Below, piece after piece: positions 30,337-42,015 of a DNA stretch of 64,000 nucleotides. A program made the position numbers and the translations under genes. Under the pieces are notes generated by a model that made no database searches, had not been told where the DNA came from, and saw nothing but the letters and a program-made list of their open reading frames with translations. Origin of the DNA: Cordilura impudica. Lineage: Eukaryota > Arthropoda > Insecta > Diptera > Scathophagidae. Every line of letters starts with the position of its first letter. Positions within the stretch are counted from its first letter, which is position 1. The stretch covers positions 165,406,042 to 165,470,041 of the forward strand of contig OY821519.1 in assembly GCA_963682025.1 (NCBI GenBank). Reading direction: 5' to 3'.

Positions 30337-32159
30337 ATGAACCTATATTATGAAAATAACTTATTGAAATTTGGAGGTAATGTTAAGAGTTGCTGGAGAT
30401 TTTTTAATAATGTAATGGGTCGTTCTAATCAAAATATGGTAAACATAGTTAATTCCGAGGGGATTTGTATAGATGACAATAAAATAATATCAAATATTAT
30501 CAATGAATATTTTACCAACGCTGTCGATTCGCTAAAACAAGGTATTGAAAAACATGCTGACGACAACTTCAACTGCTGGAGAATACTCAGGCATTGTAAT
30601 AACAGGTTCTTTTTGAGCGAAGTAACTTTGAACGAATTAGAAGATAAAATAATGAGTTTGAAAAAATCGATGATAATATTTCATCTAACTTCGTAATCGA
30701 TTATAGCACTCTTTTATCACCTATTTTATTAAGAATATTTAATGATCAACACTTCTATCTATCCTGATGTTTTAAAATTACATAAAATAATTCCAATTCC
30801 AAAATCACCTCGCGCAAAAACGGTTGAACAAATTAGGCCAATAGCGTTGCTATCTGTAATAGATCAAATTTTTGAGAAGATAATTCATGCTCAGCTGCTA
30901 AAATTCTTTGATAATGAATCTTTGTTGAGTGAAAATCAGTTTGGATATATAAAGGGGAGTTGAACGGACGAAGCTGTGGTCAGTGTGATTAATATTACAA
31001 GAAATCGCCTAGCATATTAATATTATAGATATGTGAAGACTTGAACAATGGATTTAATGGAGTAGCAGGCTTGTTTTACGATTTCAGTAAGGCATTTGAC
31101 CTTGTTGATAATTGAAAAACTTAAGTTATATGGTATTTTCGGTAGAGAATTAGAACTAGAAAAAGTTTTTTGTCTAATAGACTGCAATATGTTGAAACCG
31201 GTGAGGAGAAGAGTTCAGTCCTTTCAGTGAGTTGTGGTGTGCCACAAGGGAGTGTCTTAGGGCCCCTCTTGTTCATGATTTATTTAAATGATATCAGCAA
31301 CCTTGGTCTTTTGTTAAAATTGTTCGCTGATGGCATTTCAATACTTTATGCCTATAAATATGATTTTAGTCTTAAAACTCAAATGGAGAGATATTCTGCG
31401 TTAATTTTTGAGTTTGCGAGATTGAATCGTTTAGTTTTAAATGCAAATAAAACAAAACTACTACGTTTTCGACCCCACTCATTGACTATTAATAATGATT
31501 TTTGTATATTTGTGGATGGAAATCCTACATATGAGGAGCATAAAATCAAATATCTGGGTATAACTTTGAAAAGCAATTTGTCTTGAGATGCTCATATCAA
31601 ATCATTGAAAACAAATATTGAATCAGCGGTTGGAGTTCTTTTTATATTAAGAAAGAAACTTAATGAAAAAACAAAATTGATGATCTATCAAGCCATTATA
31701 CATAGTCGCCTTGAATATCGAGCAATAATTTACGCGCATAAAAAGACAAATGAGTTAAAATTTCTACAGGTAGTACAGAATAAAGCCCTCAAATGTGTAT
31801 CTAATCTAAGTGCAAGGACTAATACGATTAACTTATACAAATATTATTGTAAAACAATTCTTCCCATTTATGGCTTATATAGAAAACAACTTCTATTTTA
31901 TGTTTTTAAATCAGTTAACAACATTGGACATAGAACAGTTAAATTTAATAGAAACCAGAACAACTTTAATACAAGAAATGCATCTAATCTAAGAACGTCG
32001 AGGTGCAGGTTGGAGACAACTAGGCAGAGAATGGAGTATGCGGGTAGTTTGCATTTTAATAATTTGCCAAGTTATTTGAAAAACCTCAATCAATTATCTC
32101 TTTTTAAAAAAAATTTTAAATTGTATCTTTTGGAAAACTTGGAAATGCTTCTTCATTAA
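30337..32159 (+). pseudogene. LINE reverse transcriptase and C-terminal region
   Basis: The pieces are NLYYENNLLKFGG with CWRFFNNVMGR (30340-30420), IIPIPKSPRAKTVEQIRPIAL (about 30790), LSENQFGYIKGS (30930), FYDFSKAFDLVD (31080), GVPQGSVLGPLLFMIYLNDI (31220-31290), and LKLFADGISI (about 31320), where the catalytic FADD has become FADG. NKTKLLRFRP and KYLGITLKSN follow, then a TGA at 31584 and a 184-codon open tail (TKLMIYQAIIHSRLEY, FNNLPSYLKNLNQLSLFKKNFKLYL). The tail is typical of CR1-type LINEs. At least four stops or shifts and the changed active site show it is inactive. Confidence 0.82.
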
Positions 32160-32329
32160 TATTTTCTTTTGATTAATATTTTCTTTTCGATTTTTGCTAA
32201 AATAATATAACATTTAAATTGTTATTATATGCCAACTCGTCTCACTAGCCATTTGGCACGAGACAACTTATATTGTGAAATATATTATTTTGTATAATTA
32301 AAAAAATAAAAAAAAATCAAATATTTTGC

Positions 32330-33049
32330 ATAAAAAGTCACGCTGTCAATCTCTAACACGTATCTAACAAAACCTTAAAGTGCCAGATCCATTTTTTGAA
32401 TTTTGTTTAATAAAATTTTTTAAAACTTGAAAAAGTAGCTTTCAAAATTTTATAAAAAAAATTTCCCATTTTCGGTTTCAATGCGCAATAGGTTAACCAC
32501 ATGGTAATAAAACAATACTTCATATCTGAGTACTTATAGGTATAGAGACAAAAAAAAAAAATGACGGCTTTAATCAATTTCTCAAAGTTGAAAAAAATCC
32601 CATCAAATTTCATGACCTAGTTTTTTTGGCACAAAAGTGTTCTGGGGCATTTGTTATTTCTTGGCGAGTTTTTATTTGATTTTGAAGTTTTATAGGTTTT
32701 TCGATTCATGTAACAACTTGTCGGAAAAAATTGAACTGTAGAACGAAATTTTCGTAAAAACTGAAAAAATTCATATTTTCCCCATATAAACACACTTGAA
32801 ATTTTCAATCGATTTTCTTTATCCATCTCTCCCCAAAATCGCATCTTTATTTTTAAGGACCACTCTAGTGGGCATGTTACCATTTTCCACTTAATTTCGT
32901 GACATCAATTATTGTGGGCATGTCTAACTTCTCATATCGCATTCTCTTTTCCGCCCTTGCAATAATCCTGTCTTGTTATATGGAATATCGCATCAAATAA
33001 ATAAAATAAAATCAAAAATAAATCCTCTACAACATTCTTCGCCATAGAC
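32330..33049. other. unassigned AT-rich DNA
   Basis: Minus-strand frames at 32407-32613 and 32617-32883 are open but match nothing I recognise and are low-complexity. The text resembles a repeat (GGCATGTTACCATTTTCCAC and GGGCATGTCTAACTTCTC), but no second copy is in the window. Confidence 0.4.
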
Positions 33050-33230
33050 CCCATATAAAGTAGTTTCCCCATCTATCAAAATACAAAACTTTTGCATAGA
33101 ATTTTCTCAAATTTGGTTTGCATATGTTTTGCCAACTATACCAAATATGGTCACGATCGGTCCATTTTTTGACTTAGTTCACCGTCGATATTAACGGCAG
33201 ACACGAATTTTTTTAACTGCATCAAACCAT
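33050..33230 (+). mobile_element. fragment of Helentron-like family 1
   Basis: CCCCATATAAAG, AAATTTGGTTTGCATATG and CCAAATATGGTCACGATCGGTCC align with the interior of copies A and B (for example 5843-6010), in the same orientation. Neither terminus is preserved. Confidence 0.65.
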
Positions 33231-33571
33231 AATGTAATTAAAAAAAAGATAATAAATATGTTATTAATTTATTGGGAAAAAAATTTTTGGTTGTACGGAT
33301 ACTTTTTCTAGTGAATGAATATGAATTTGAGGGATGACATAGTCGTAATAAAAACGACTTGTTAAATATTTATACCACTTTGTTGTTTTTATTTGTTTAA
33401 AAATATATGAAAATTACTTTAAATTCAATTGAAAGTGAAATAGTTCAGTTTTTAAAGCATATTTTATGTTTTAATATATATTTTGAGTAAATTCTAACGA
33501 CAAAATATTCTGAGTGGGATGAGAAGTAAACCAACTAGTTGGATGGAGCAAATAAGCATAAACCATATTGA

Positions 33572-34907
33572 CAATGTTGCCTTAGCGGGAAATCTCTTAG
33601 CGGGAAATCTAGCGATTTTTTTTTTTTTGCAAAATGGCTTCATAGTGAACATTGATAAACAGCTTATAATTCGCCAAGGTTTTTTTTTTTAGTATTTTTT
33701 CTGTAAAAACAACTAAGTGAGACTCGAATACCGGTATTTATATTAAAAAAATGTTATATGAAAATGCGATTCCCAGTAATTTTGCTTCAAGCTTTTGGGA
33801 TTTCATATACATAAAAAAATACATATAAAGTAAAATTAAATATTTTTTAATAAAATCTTGAGTTTTATATTGGTAAGTATATTAAATTTGTATGTTTATA
33901 TTATTTTGAAATACTTTTTAAACATATTTTAAGGTAATGGGGTCAAAATACCTTCAAAAATTTCGCGCAGAATGGCTAAACCATGAAAAACAACAAAAAA
34001 CCATGAGCAACAAATGTTGCTGCAATTATGAAGTTCCAGAAATGGCATTCAAAATCATAGTCACCAATTCTGCCTACGAAAATACCAATACTGAAGATTG
34101 GCTACAAATTTTTAGTTAAAAAACTTAATATTTTTTAATCTTTTTATTAAATGTATTATTACCCTACCAAAAAAAATGTGTGTTACTTTTCGAATTATAT
34201 ATAACTATATCCGAAAAATGAGAACATATAACTCATCATATTAGGTATAACTTGATACAATTATAAATAATTTTATAAAATTAGATCAAATTTGATGGAA
34301 TTATATATTGTTTGATACATATTTATCCGAATTTTGTCCTTATCCAAATGTACCAAATTATTTCTAATGCAATACATTTATATCCAACTAGATACAATTG
34401 TATATAATATGTTTTATATATATTGTATTACATAAAGTGATATTATTATATGTTTAAGATACAATGATATGTAATTTTATAGAACTTGATATATATATTT
34501 TGCAATATATAATTATAAGCAGTTATATTAAGTCATATATAACTATGTATATCAAAACTTTTTTGCTTGGGTAGTTATTTTATTTTTGTTATACGTATAT
34601 TTTCAGGAATGTGCTCAAAGTATTGTTTTGTTAATAAAATATGTTAAAAACATAAAACTTAAACGTTTTATTAAGATTATAACGTTTATTTTTCAAAATT
34701 TAACGATTTATTGCTAAATTTTCAAAAAAAATTTAATAAGTTCGAAAAATTTAGCTATTTTTTTATAATTTTTAGATAGAATATGAAATGTCAAAAAAAT
34801 TTAGCGATTAATAGCTAAATTTTCGAATTTTTTAAAAGTTTAGCTTTTTTCTAGCGATTTTCCAGTCCGATTTAGCGGTATTTTTTGAAAAAAAGTTTGC
34901 AACAGTG
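33572..34907 (+). mobile_element. non-autonomous hAT transposon with 8-bp target duplication
   Basis: The element runs from CAATGTTGCC to GCAACAGTG (reverse complement CACTGTTGC), giving short hAT-type TIRs. It is flanked on both sides by the 8-bp direct repeat CATATTGA (33564-33571 and 34908-34915), the size typical of hAT insertions. Subterminal TTAGCGGGAAATCTAGCGA and TCTAGCGATTTTCCAGTCC are also inverted relative to one another. Inside is a short piece of transposase-like coding sequence. Confidence 0.85.
33937..34119 (+). pseudogene. BED-finger-like N-terminal remnant of hAT transposase (60 aa)
   Basis: MGSKYLQKFRAEWLNHEKQ followed by a Cys cluster (NKCCCNYEV) resembles the start of BED-type zinc-finger hAT transposases. 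The rest of the ~600-residue enzyme is absent, so this is an internally deleted derivative. The Cys pattern is imperfect. Confidence 0.5.
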
Positions 34908-34916
34908 CATATTGAT

Positions 34917-35365
34917 ATAAATTTGTTGCCTGCTGATATGTCGCAAAAACATATAACCAAATTTGAGAAAAATCTGTAATATTTTATTTTTTTTTTTGAC
35001 AGATTTAAGTGAAGATCGGAAATCAGCTTTATATGGGGACTATGACTATAAATGGTCCTACACGGTTTATTATTGTGTGTAATAAACATACATATACCAC
35101 ATTTGTTTTATATGATAATTTAGATCTTAGGACAGTTTAAGTCGATCCCATATGATCGAGCAATCTCCATTTGGACTTGGTCTGAAAATGAACCGATTTG
35201 GGCCAATTTCAATACCGTTCATGCTATGAGCGCCAGGAGCTTATATAAAGCATTCATATTTGCGACCTGTTATTTGATTAAAAAGTTTACGTGGACGCAC
35301 GGACAGACAAACAGACAGCCGCACTGTGGTTGAAATTTTGATTTCATCGGCCAAAACTCTAATTA
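34917..35365 (-). mobile_element. fragment of Helentron-like family 1
   Basis: AGATTTAAGTGAAGATCGG, GACAGTTTAAGTCGATCCCATA, and TTGCGACCTGTTATTTGATTA with an ACGGACAGACAAACAGACAG tract match copy C (62275-62610) in the same reversed orientation. Both terminal hairpins are missing. Confidence 0.7.
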
Positions 35366-36589
35366 TTTTTCTTACCGATTTTTAAAATTTTAACGCCATT
35401 TTGTAGGTAATATATCCAGATTAAGGTAGCCAAAAAATTAGTTTAAACAATTGCTGATTGTGGGCGTGGCATGCTGTCAAACTCAACTGTTTTTTAATTT
35501 CAAAAAAAGGTGATTTGTTTTGTTTTTTTTATCGAAAATAAATGGTTATTACTCGCAAGTTATCATCGATAATGCCCTGCGGTCTTTATTACAAGGTTGG
35601 TGGGATTGCAGCCTTTAATTGTTGTAAGTGGTCACAACCCTACTGTATAATAATAGGGGAGTTCTAAAATATTTTTTAAACTACCATATTTGTGTCAAAT
35701 GTACACTTTAGTGGAACAGAACTTCTAGGGAACAAAAGGGAACAAGAAACATATAACACCCGGAGAAAGGCGAAAGTGTCCTTTTTAACTCTATATATAC
35801 TTTTGCACCCGCCACGACCCGCCGGTAGAACAGTTTTTTCCTTTTATTAAATTACTCAAAAAAAATTTCAAATTACGATAATTTAAATAGCCCTATAAGT
35901 ACACAATGGTGTGTTAAATTTGTGGTTTAAGTATTTTATTGCTTATAATAGTCGTTATTTATTCTATTACCAGTAATGATATCTGCTTACAAAATACACC
36001 ACCCTTTTGATATATTTGTAAGTAAGAATATACAGAGGATGTATTTCATTTGTAACCTAGGTTTTTTTAATTATCATATCTTTTTTATACCTTTTTATTT
36101 TACCTAACAATGCACTAATGCAAGAGGTAAAGAAAACACACACAGGTAATTCATTTGTGTAGTGGGTTTCTTATATATTATTTTAGGTAGTAATGCACTA
36201 ATGCCATTTTCTTTCCTTTTTATTTTACCTAGAAACATAGTATGATGGCTTATGAAAAAGCTTATAAGAAAATGGCATTTGAGTACAAACTCAATTGCTA
36301 TAATATATTTCAGCATAAGTCTCAAAAAATAAAATATTTCGAAAAATGTGAAAAACTTCAGTTATAAAGACTGGCCGAAGAATATTTTAGGAACAAAAAC
36401 CAGGAAGACGTTCTTAAAATTAAACTTAAATTTGTGTAGGATCGAAAAAAGAGCAATTATATAATTTCGTCAAAGCACTAAAAAACGCTACAAAGAAGTT
36501 AGCACAATAAACAAAAGTTTTATATAAAAAGCGCAAACTGGTAAGAAGGCCAACTTACTGTTGCAAAAGAAACAATAAAGCAAGATAAG
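35366..36589. other. unassigned DNA
   Basis: No coding frame is supported. A TACC...TTTTTATTTTACCTA motif appears at about 36090 and 36218, and a short inverted relation between them may be an old MITE, but the boundaries are not clear. Confidence 0.35.
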
Positions 36590-38315
36590 GCCGGAAGACC
36601 ATGCAAATCATTGGACAACTGCAGCGGTAGATCTAAGAGGCGGAAACTTAAATATGTTAACGATGAAATTGGATGTATAAATATAAAAGAATCATTCTTA
36701 GATCAATTATGAACACAGAAACAATTGACTAAAGTGGATACCATTGAAAAAGTTGTTAAAGTTGTCCAGTAAGAACAAAACAGATTCTTAAAAGGATACT
36801 AACTCCGAGCGATCCACAACAGTTCACAAATAAGGAGGCATTAGCATTATTTCTTGATTTGAAATTAACAAAACATCAATATATTCAGCTCAGATTGCGT
36901 GCGATTGCAAACAGCTCAAATATGTATCCAGCATATCATCACATAACCGCTGCTAAAATGGACTGTTTGCCATCGAAGGACACTATCACAATCATACCAA
37001 TTTCGGCAGAGGTACAACTACAACCTCTACTTGATCACACAGCCGAACGCTTGCTACAATCAATAAAAGGAAATTAGTTAAAAAAATATAGAAACACAAA
37101 GTAATTCTTTTTTGTAAATGGGTATGTGATGGTTCTTCGGGACAAAAACAATACAAACAAGTAGTATACGAAAATATTTCGGATTCAGATATGTTCATGG
37201 CATCATTTGTACCATTCCGATTGAAAAAGATTTTGGAAGATTCAGAGCCTGCGACCAGTATACGCAAACAAAAGATATTTGGAAAAATGAGACACCATCT
37301 TCTACGAAATACTGCAGGCCAATCAAATTTGAATTCAAAAAAGAAACTCATGATGCCATTAACAAAGAAGTTACTGATATCAGGGCCCAAATTGAAACAC
37401 TACAGCCATTAAAATAACAGTTAGATGGGCAGCAAATTGAAGTAAGCTACCAATTAATGCTGTCAATGATAGATGGAAAAGTAGGCCAACCTTTGACTAA
37501 CACGAAGGCTGCATCCAGCTGCATCATATGCAAAGCAACATCAAGCCAATTAAATGAAGTCCAGACAAAATCACTAGATAATTCTGATGCATATGAGTTT
37601 GGACTATCACCACTACATGCAAGAATACGACTTATGGAACACATACTAAAAATAAGTTATGATTTGGATTTCGGTTTTTCAGGTTCAATAAGAAACAACG
37701 AAACCATCAAGGAGTTAAGATGTTCAAAAAAGAAACATGTTCAAGATGAATATCGCAAATTTGGATTGATTATAGATCAGCAAAACAATGGTCAGGTAAT
37801 ACAAATGATGGCAATACCGCAAGAAGATTATTTTCAGATCGAGAAACAGCATCTGAAATAACAGCAGTGTACTTAAACCTTATTTTCAGATTTAAAATAA
37901 TCCTAGAAGTACTTGCGTGCAATGAAGAAATTGACTCCAAAAAATTTGAAGATTATGCTAAGGAAACTGCAAAAATATATACAACCAAGTACCATCGAGA
38001 AATATGTCTGCAACAGTTCACAAAATCCTCTATCATGCAGAAGATGTCATTAAATATCATTTGGTGCCACTTGGAGATCTATCAGAGGAGGCTAAAAAAG
38101 GAATAGGGATTACAGATTTTATAAAGGGCACAATACTAGAAAAATTTCACGAAATTCCACAAATATATTATTGGCAACGTCAGATCCGTTCATCTCCAGT
38201 ATTCGAAATCACTGGAAAGTGGAACTTAGATGAAGAAGTCAAAAAACTACTAAAGAACAGAAATAATACAGAACAAAAAATGGAATATTTGCAATCAATA
38301 TTTGAATCAAATTAA
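36590..38315 (+). pseudogene. relic of a RAG1/Transib-like DDE transposase family
   Basis: Successive plus-strand segments, in three frames, are: GRPCKSLDNCSGRSKRRKLK (36592), ALFLDLKLTKHQYIQLR and MYPAYHHITAAKMDC (36847-36960), ISAEVQLQPLLDHTAERLL (37000), WVCDGSSGQKQYKQ (37125), MIDGKVGQPLTN and CIICKATS (37465-37540), GLSPLHARIRLMEHILKISY (37600-37660), GNTNDGNTARRLFSD (37803-37845), and ATVHKILYHAEDVIK with LGDLSEEAKK (38008-38100). I recognise this order from a multi-copy insect and cnidarian protein family. The CDGS, NDGN and SEEA residues could be the DDE triad, and the last block resembles the RAG1/Transib Glu motif. That superfamily link is from memory and moderate only. Stops at 37077, 37417, 37861 and elsewhere show it is dead. 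Confidence 0.55.
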
Positions 38316-39111
38316 TAATAATTATAGTTTCATGGGTAATAATTATAAGTACGAAAAACATAGTATTAGTAAAAAACAATAATAAACAGATCATCCCATT
38401 GCTACAAATGCTGTTAAAATCTATTAAATTTTCTTTTTTATGGTTTTTTTTACCCACATATGTATGAAATGTTTTAATAAATAAGAAAGATTCAAAAATA
38501 AAACCCTTATTTTCATATCAAAATCAGAATCATTGCGCTAATGTTCAAATGTGACAGTAAAAATTATAAATTTCTGTAGTAATAGCAACGTTCATTTAAG
38601 TGTAGATATTCTTTGAGTGTAAATATTTTATATTTTTCACTAATAATAATAGCATAATTTCCAGTTGATTTAGTTTTTTTTTATTGCAAAATTTTTTTTG
38701 AGTGCAAACGTAAAACAAAATCCCATTATTACAAAAAATGCTTGTAATTATTATTAAAATCCAAATACATCATTTTTAAATAAATAAAAAAAAATAAAAT
38801 GCCCATATTCAAGCTATAAGTTAAAAAAAATGAAAAGTTTAACTTTGACCTAGAATTCCTTAAGAAGTTCTCAGTCAATTTTAATGAAATTAAAACAGAC
38901 TCAAGTTCAACTAAATATCTATCCACTGGAAAAAAATTACTAAAAGATTTTGATCGGTTCAAAAGTTACAGAATTTTGGCCAATGAAAAACGATTTTCAG
39001 CCACTGTGAGCCGGACTGAGATTACTGAAATGACTACGAATCGATATAATAAGAAGTGGGTCTTTGTCTGATATTTTTGGTAGTTACAAACAACAGCACA
39101 AATTCATAAAT
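38316..39111. other. AT-rich flank with a short open stretch
   Basis: A frame without ATG runs from about 38836 to 39071 (FLKKFSVNFNEIKTDSSSTK, LLKDFDRFKSYRILANEK), unrecognised. The last ~30 bases (39074-39105, TTTTTGGTAGTTACAAACA) match the end of Helentron-like family 1 in reversed orientation, so a scrap of that repeat lies here. Confidence 0.4.
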
Positions 39112-39757
39112 ATGCATAAATATTTACTTCAGGTAATTTTTTTTGTTAATACTCGTATTTCAAATATTATATACCCAAAAATTTCTTCTGTATTTTTAGA
39201 AATCGATTTTCCTACACCGAGCTCCAGTCCGGCAACGTATTTAAAGTATGAATTTAATTTTTTTGTTGTGTATTTCATACTAAAATTCAATTTTTGATAT
39301 TTATTTACCATATTTATACCATAAAGAAAACAAATTCTAGTAACTATAGTAAGAACGCTAGGTTGGAATTCTTGTTTTGTAAGGTATAGTTTAAAACTAT
39401 TTATAAAATTGTTTTCATTTTAAAGCATATAAATATGCATAAATATTTACTTCAGGTAATTTTTTTTGTTAATACTCGTATTTCAAATATTATATACCCA
39501 AAAATTTCTTCTGTATTTTTAGAAATCGATTTTCCTACACCGAGCTCCAGTCCGGCAACGTATTTAAAGTATGAATTTAATTTTTTTGTTGTGTATTTCA
39601 TACTAAAATTCAATTTTTGATATTTATTTACCATATTTATACCATAAAGAAAACAAATTCTAGTAACTATAGTAAGAACGCTAGGTTGGAATTCTTGTTT
39701 TATAAGGTATAGTTTAAAACTATTTATAAAATTGTTTTCATTTTAAAGCATATAAAT
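39112..39757. repeat. tandem duplication, 323-bp unit x2
   Basis: Unit 1 (39112-39434) and unit 2 (39435-39757) both run from ATGCATAAATATTTACTTCAGG to AAAGCATATAA. I see only one clear difference (TGTAAGG versus TATAAGG). Each unit contains an exon-like CAG|GTAATT donor, a TATTTTTAG acceptor and a following GTATGAATT donor. Confidence 0.93.
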
Positions 39758-40515
39758 GACAATCTGGAAGAGATGAAAATCGAAATATACTGTAATCTAT
39801 TTATTTTATATCATATTTTTTTTATTTTAGAGTAAGCCGAAATATTTATTTTGTCTGAACAGATTAATTGTAATTTAAAATGAGTTTTAAACTTTTATAA
39901 TTAAAAGTTTTTCGATTAACACTTTATGAATAGTTTTTATCACATAGCTAAATAACAAAACACTTCACTTGATAAATTCTAATTAATTATTATATTTTAA
40001 GACCTTGAATTGTGCCACATGCATACATAATGTAGAGCTAACTGCAATAATATTAAAATTAAGTAATCTATTAAATGATGTATGCATTACGCTGATTATA
40101 CAAATTTTTTTAGATAAGGAATTGGTTTTCCGAAAAGTTATTCATATCATTCTTAATGATGACATTTTCAACAGTTTAGTTTGATGAAAATGTTTTGTAT
40201 TGCCACTTGATAATGAAACTGAAATCAGTTTGCTTTTACAACAATTAACTTCATTTAATTAAATTTTTATACATAAAATGTGTAAAATACTTTACTTAGT
40301 ATTAATATCTCAGTATTGGTAAGGTTTTAATGTAAGAACAAATAATATAACAAATACAGTATTTATTTGTTCAACACAAGTCTTTTGACATCAGCGTTAC
40401 ACTAAATATATCCCACAAGTACTTGGCTTGCCTTTAAAAAAAATCATAAAATGTTTTCAATACCTTCTAAAAATACATTTGCGTTCTCATACATAGCTAC
40501 TCCTCAAATGTTTTT
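39758..40515. other. AT-rich DNA without recognisable features
   Basis: No reading frame or repeat stands out in this interval. Confidence 0.5.
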
Positions 40516-41270
40516 TATACCCTATACCACTATGTGGTTTGGGTATAATGACTTTGTTCTGCTGTTTGTAATTATCAAAAATATTTGACCTAGATCCATC
40601 TTTTATTATACCAATTGACTCAGAATCACTTTCAGAGTCTATTTAGCGATGTCCGTCAGTCCGTCTGTGTGTCGATGTAAACCTTGTAATCAAACTACAG
40701 GTCGCAAATATGAATATTTTTTGATGAAATTTGGTATATAAGATTTTATCGGCCATAGGTGAAATTCGGTCCATGTTCAGACCTAGTCCCCATACAAATG
40801 ACACCAATGAAATCGACATAAATTGCCATAAGATCCAAATTATCATATAGATCTCAGTCAAATTGGGTTTGTATGTGTTTATTATATCCATTAATCAGTA
40901 ATCCACAAATAATCCCCATATGACAATTCATAGGCCCCATATAGAGCTGTTCCCGATTTTCGCTTAAATCTATCAAAAAACAAAAATAGATTTTTTTCAA
41001 ATATGGTTTGTATATATTTTTTCAAAATATGACTTTACCAAATATGGTCAGGATCGATCCATTTTTCGACCTAGTCCCCATATAAATATATCACCCGATA
41101 TGAGCTTTTTCATATCTACAGCCAAAAAAATTAAGAACAATGCCACTCAAATTTGGTTTATGCTTATTTTCTATATCCAATTAGTTGGACCGAAGAGATA
41201 GGGTCTCTAAACCATGGTATAGGGTATCGTATAGTCGATCTAGACCGACTATAATTTTCTTACTTGTTTT
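40516..41270 (+). mobile_element. Helentron/DINE-like element, family 1, copy B
   Basis: It has the same start (ATACCCTATACCACTATGTGG), GTCCGTCAGTCCGTCTGTG tract and 3' palindrome followed by TTCTTACTTGTTTT as copy A. The palindrome half is TATAGTCGATCT here, with one arm changed relative to the other copies. It is ~80-85% similar to copy A by eye. Confidence 0.78.
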
Positions 41271-42013
41271 TATTTACAATACATTTGAAATAATTTCTGA
41301 AAATAATTTTACGAAAATTAATATAGTTTACACAGTTTCACTAACGTATAATTGGGGCTTTTGGGGGGTATATTCATTTTGAAAACGTGTACAATAATTC
41401 TGATTTTCATTATAATTAAAAATAAAATAAATGTTAAAAACTTTGGCACTATTAGCTGAGGGTATCGTCTTAAACTTTTTGATAGGATAATGTACAAAAC
41501 TAGCACTTTTATATTCGACATATACCGATTTGATATATTTTGATAAAAGTGAGAGTGTATTTGCTGAGATTGAGATATTATTTTTTGTAGGAGGCTTAAG
41601 AGGTATCTATTAGTTATTTCTAATACATAAATCTATATTAAGGTGATAAAACGGGGTAGAAAACAATTTCATTAATTCATATTTGCTGCTTAGTAAGCAT
41701 AGTCAAATTTGATATTAATTGAAGAGAGATTTGAAGACCTATTTAATGCTACAGAAAATACGCACAGACATGCTTTTTTATGTTAGTCCTTAAAATATTA
41801 AAATTTTAAGTGCTTTTGTATAAAATATTTTACCGAATAAGGTTTTTTATTTTTTTAAATATTCCAGCTAGTTTAGATTTTAGCCAAGATTTGGTAAAGT
41901 AGCCTCTTATCAACTTCAATTATCCATTAATATATTCAATCAATTAGGTTGTATCGCTTAATCTGTTAACCCGAATAATTTAAAGAAGTATTTAAACAAA
42001 AAAAATAATATTG
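41271..42013. other. AT-rich DNA without recognisable features
   Basis: Nothing coding is supported. The right edge is the TA target site of the mariner-type element. Confidence 0.5.
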
Positions 42014-42015
42014 TA

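Larger units (their letters stand above)
29040..32320 (+). mobile_element. CR1/Jockey-like LINE, endonuclease to 3' tail, interrupted
   Basis: The plus strand has an apurinic-type endonuclease (29050-29600) and an RT region (30330-31600), then a C-terminal segment ending near 32157, a short 3' UTR and an A-rich tail (about 32300-32320). Between 29957 and 30286 the coding sequence is interrupted by unrelated AT-rich DNA. Stops and frameshifts occur throughout. The 5' end is truncated or unclear. Confidence 0.8.

Noticed and set aside
38990..39020. CACTGTG-type heptamer near a RAG-like relic, resembling a recombination signal
   Set aside because: A single heptamer without the nonamer or an inverted partner is expected by chance in this length.
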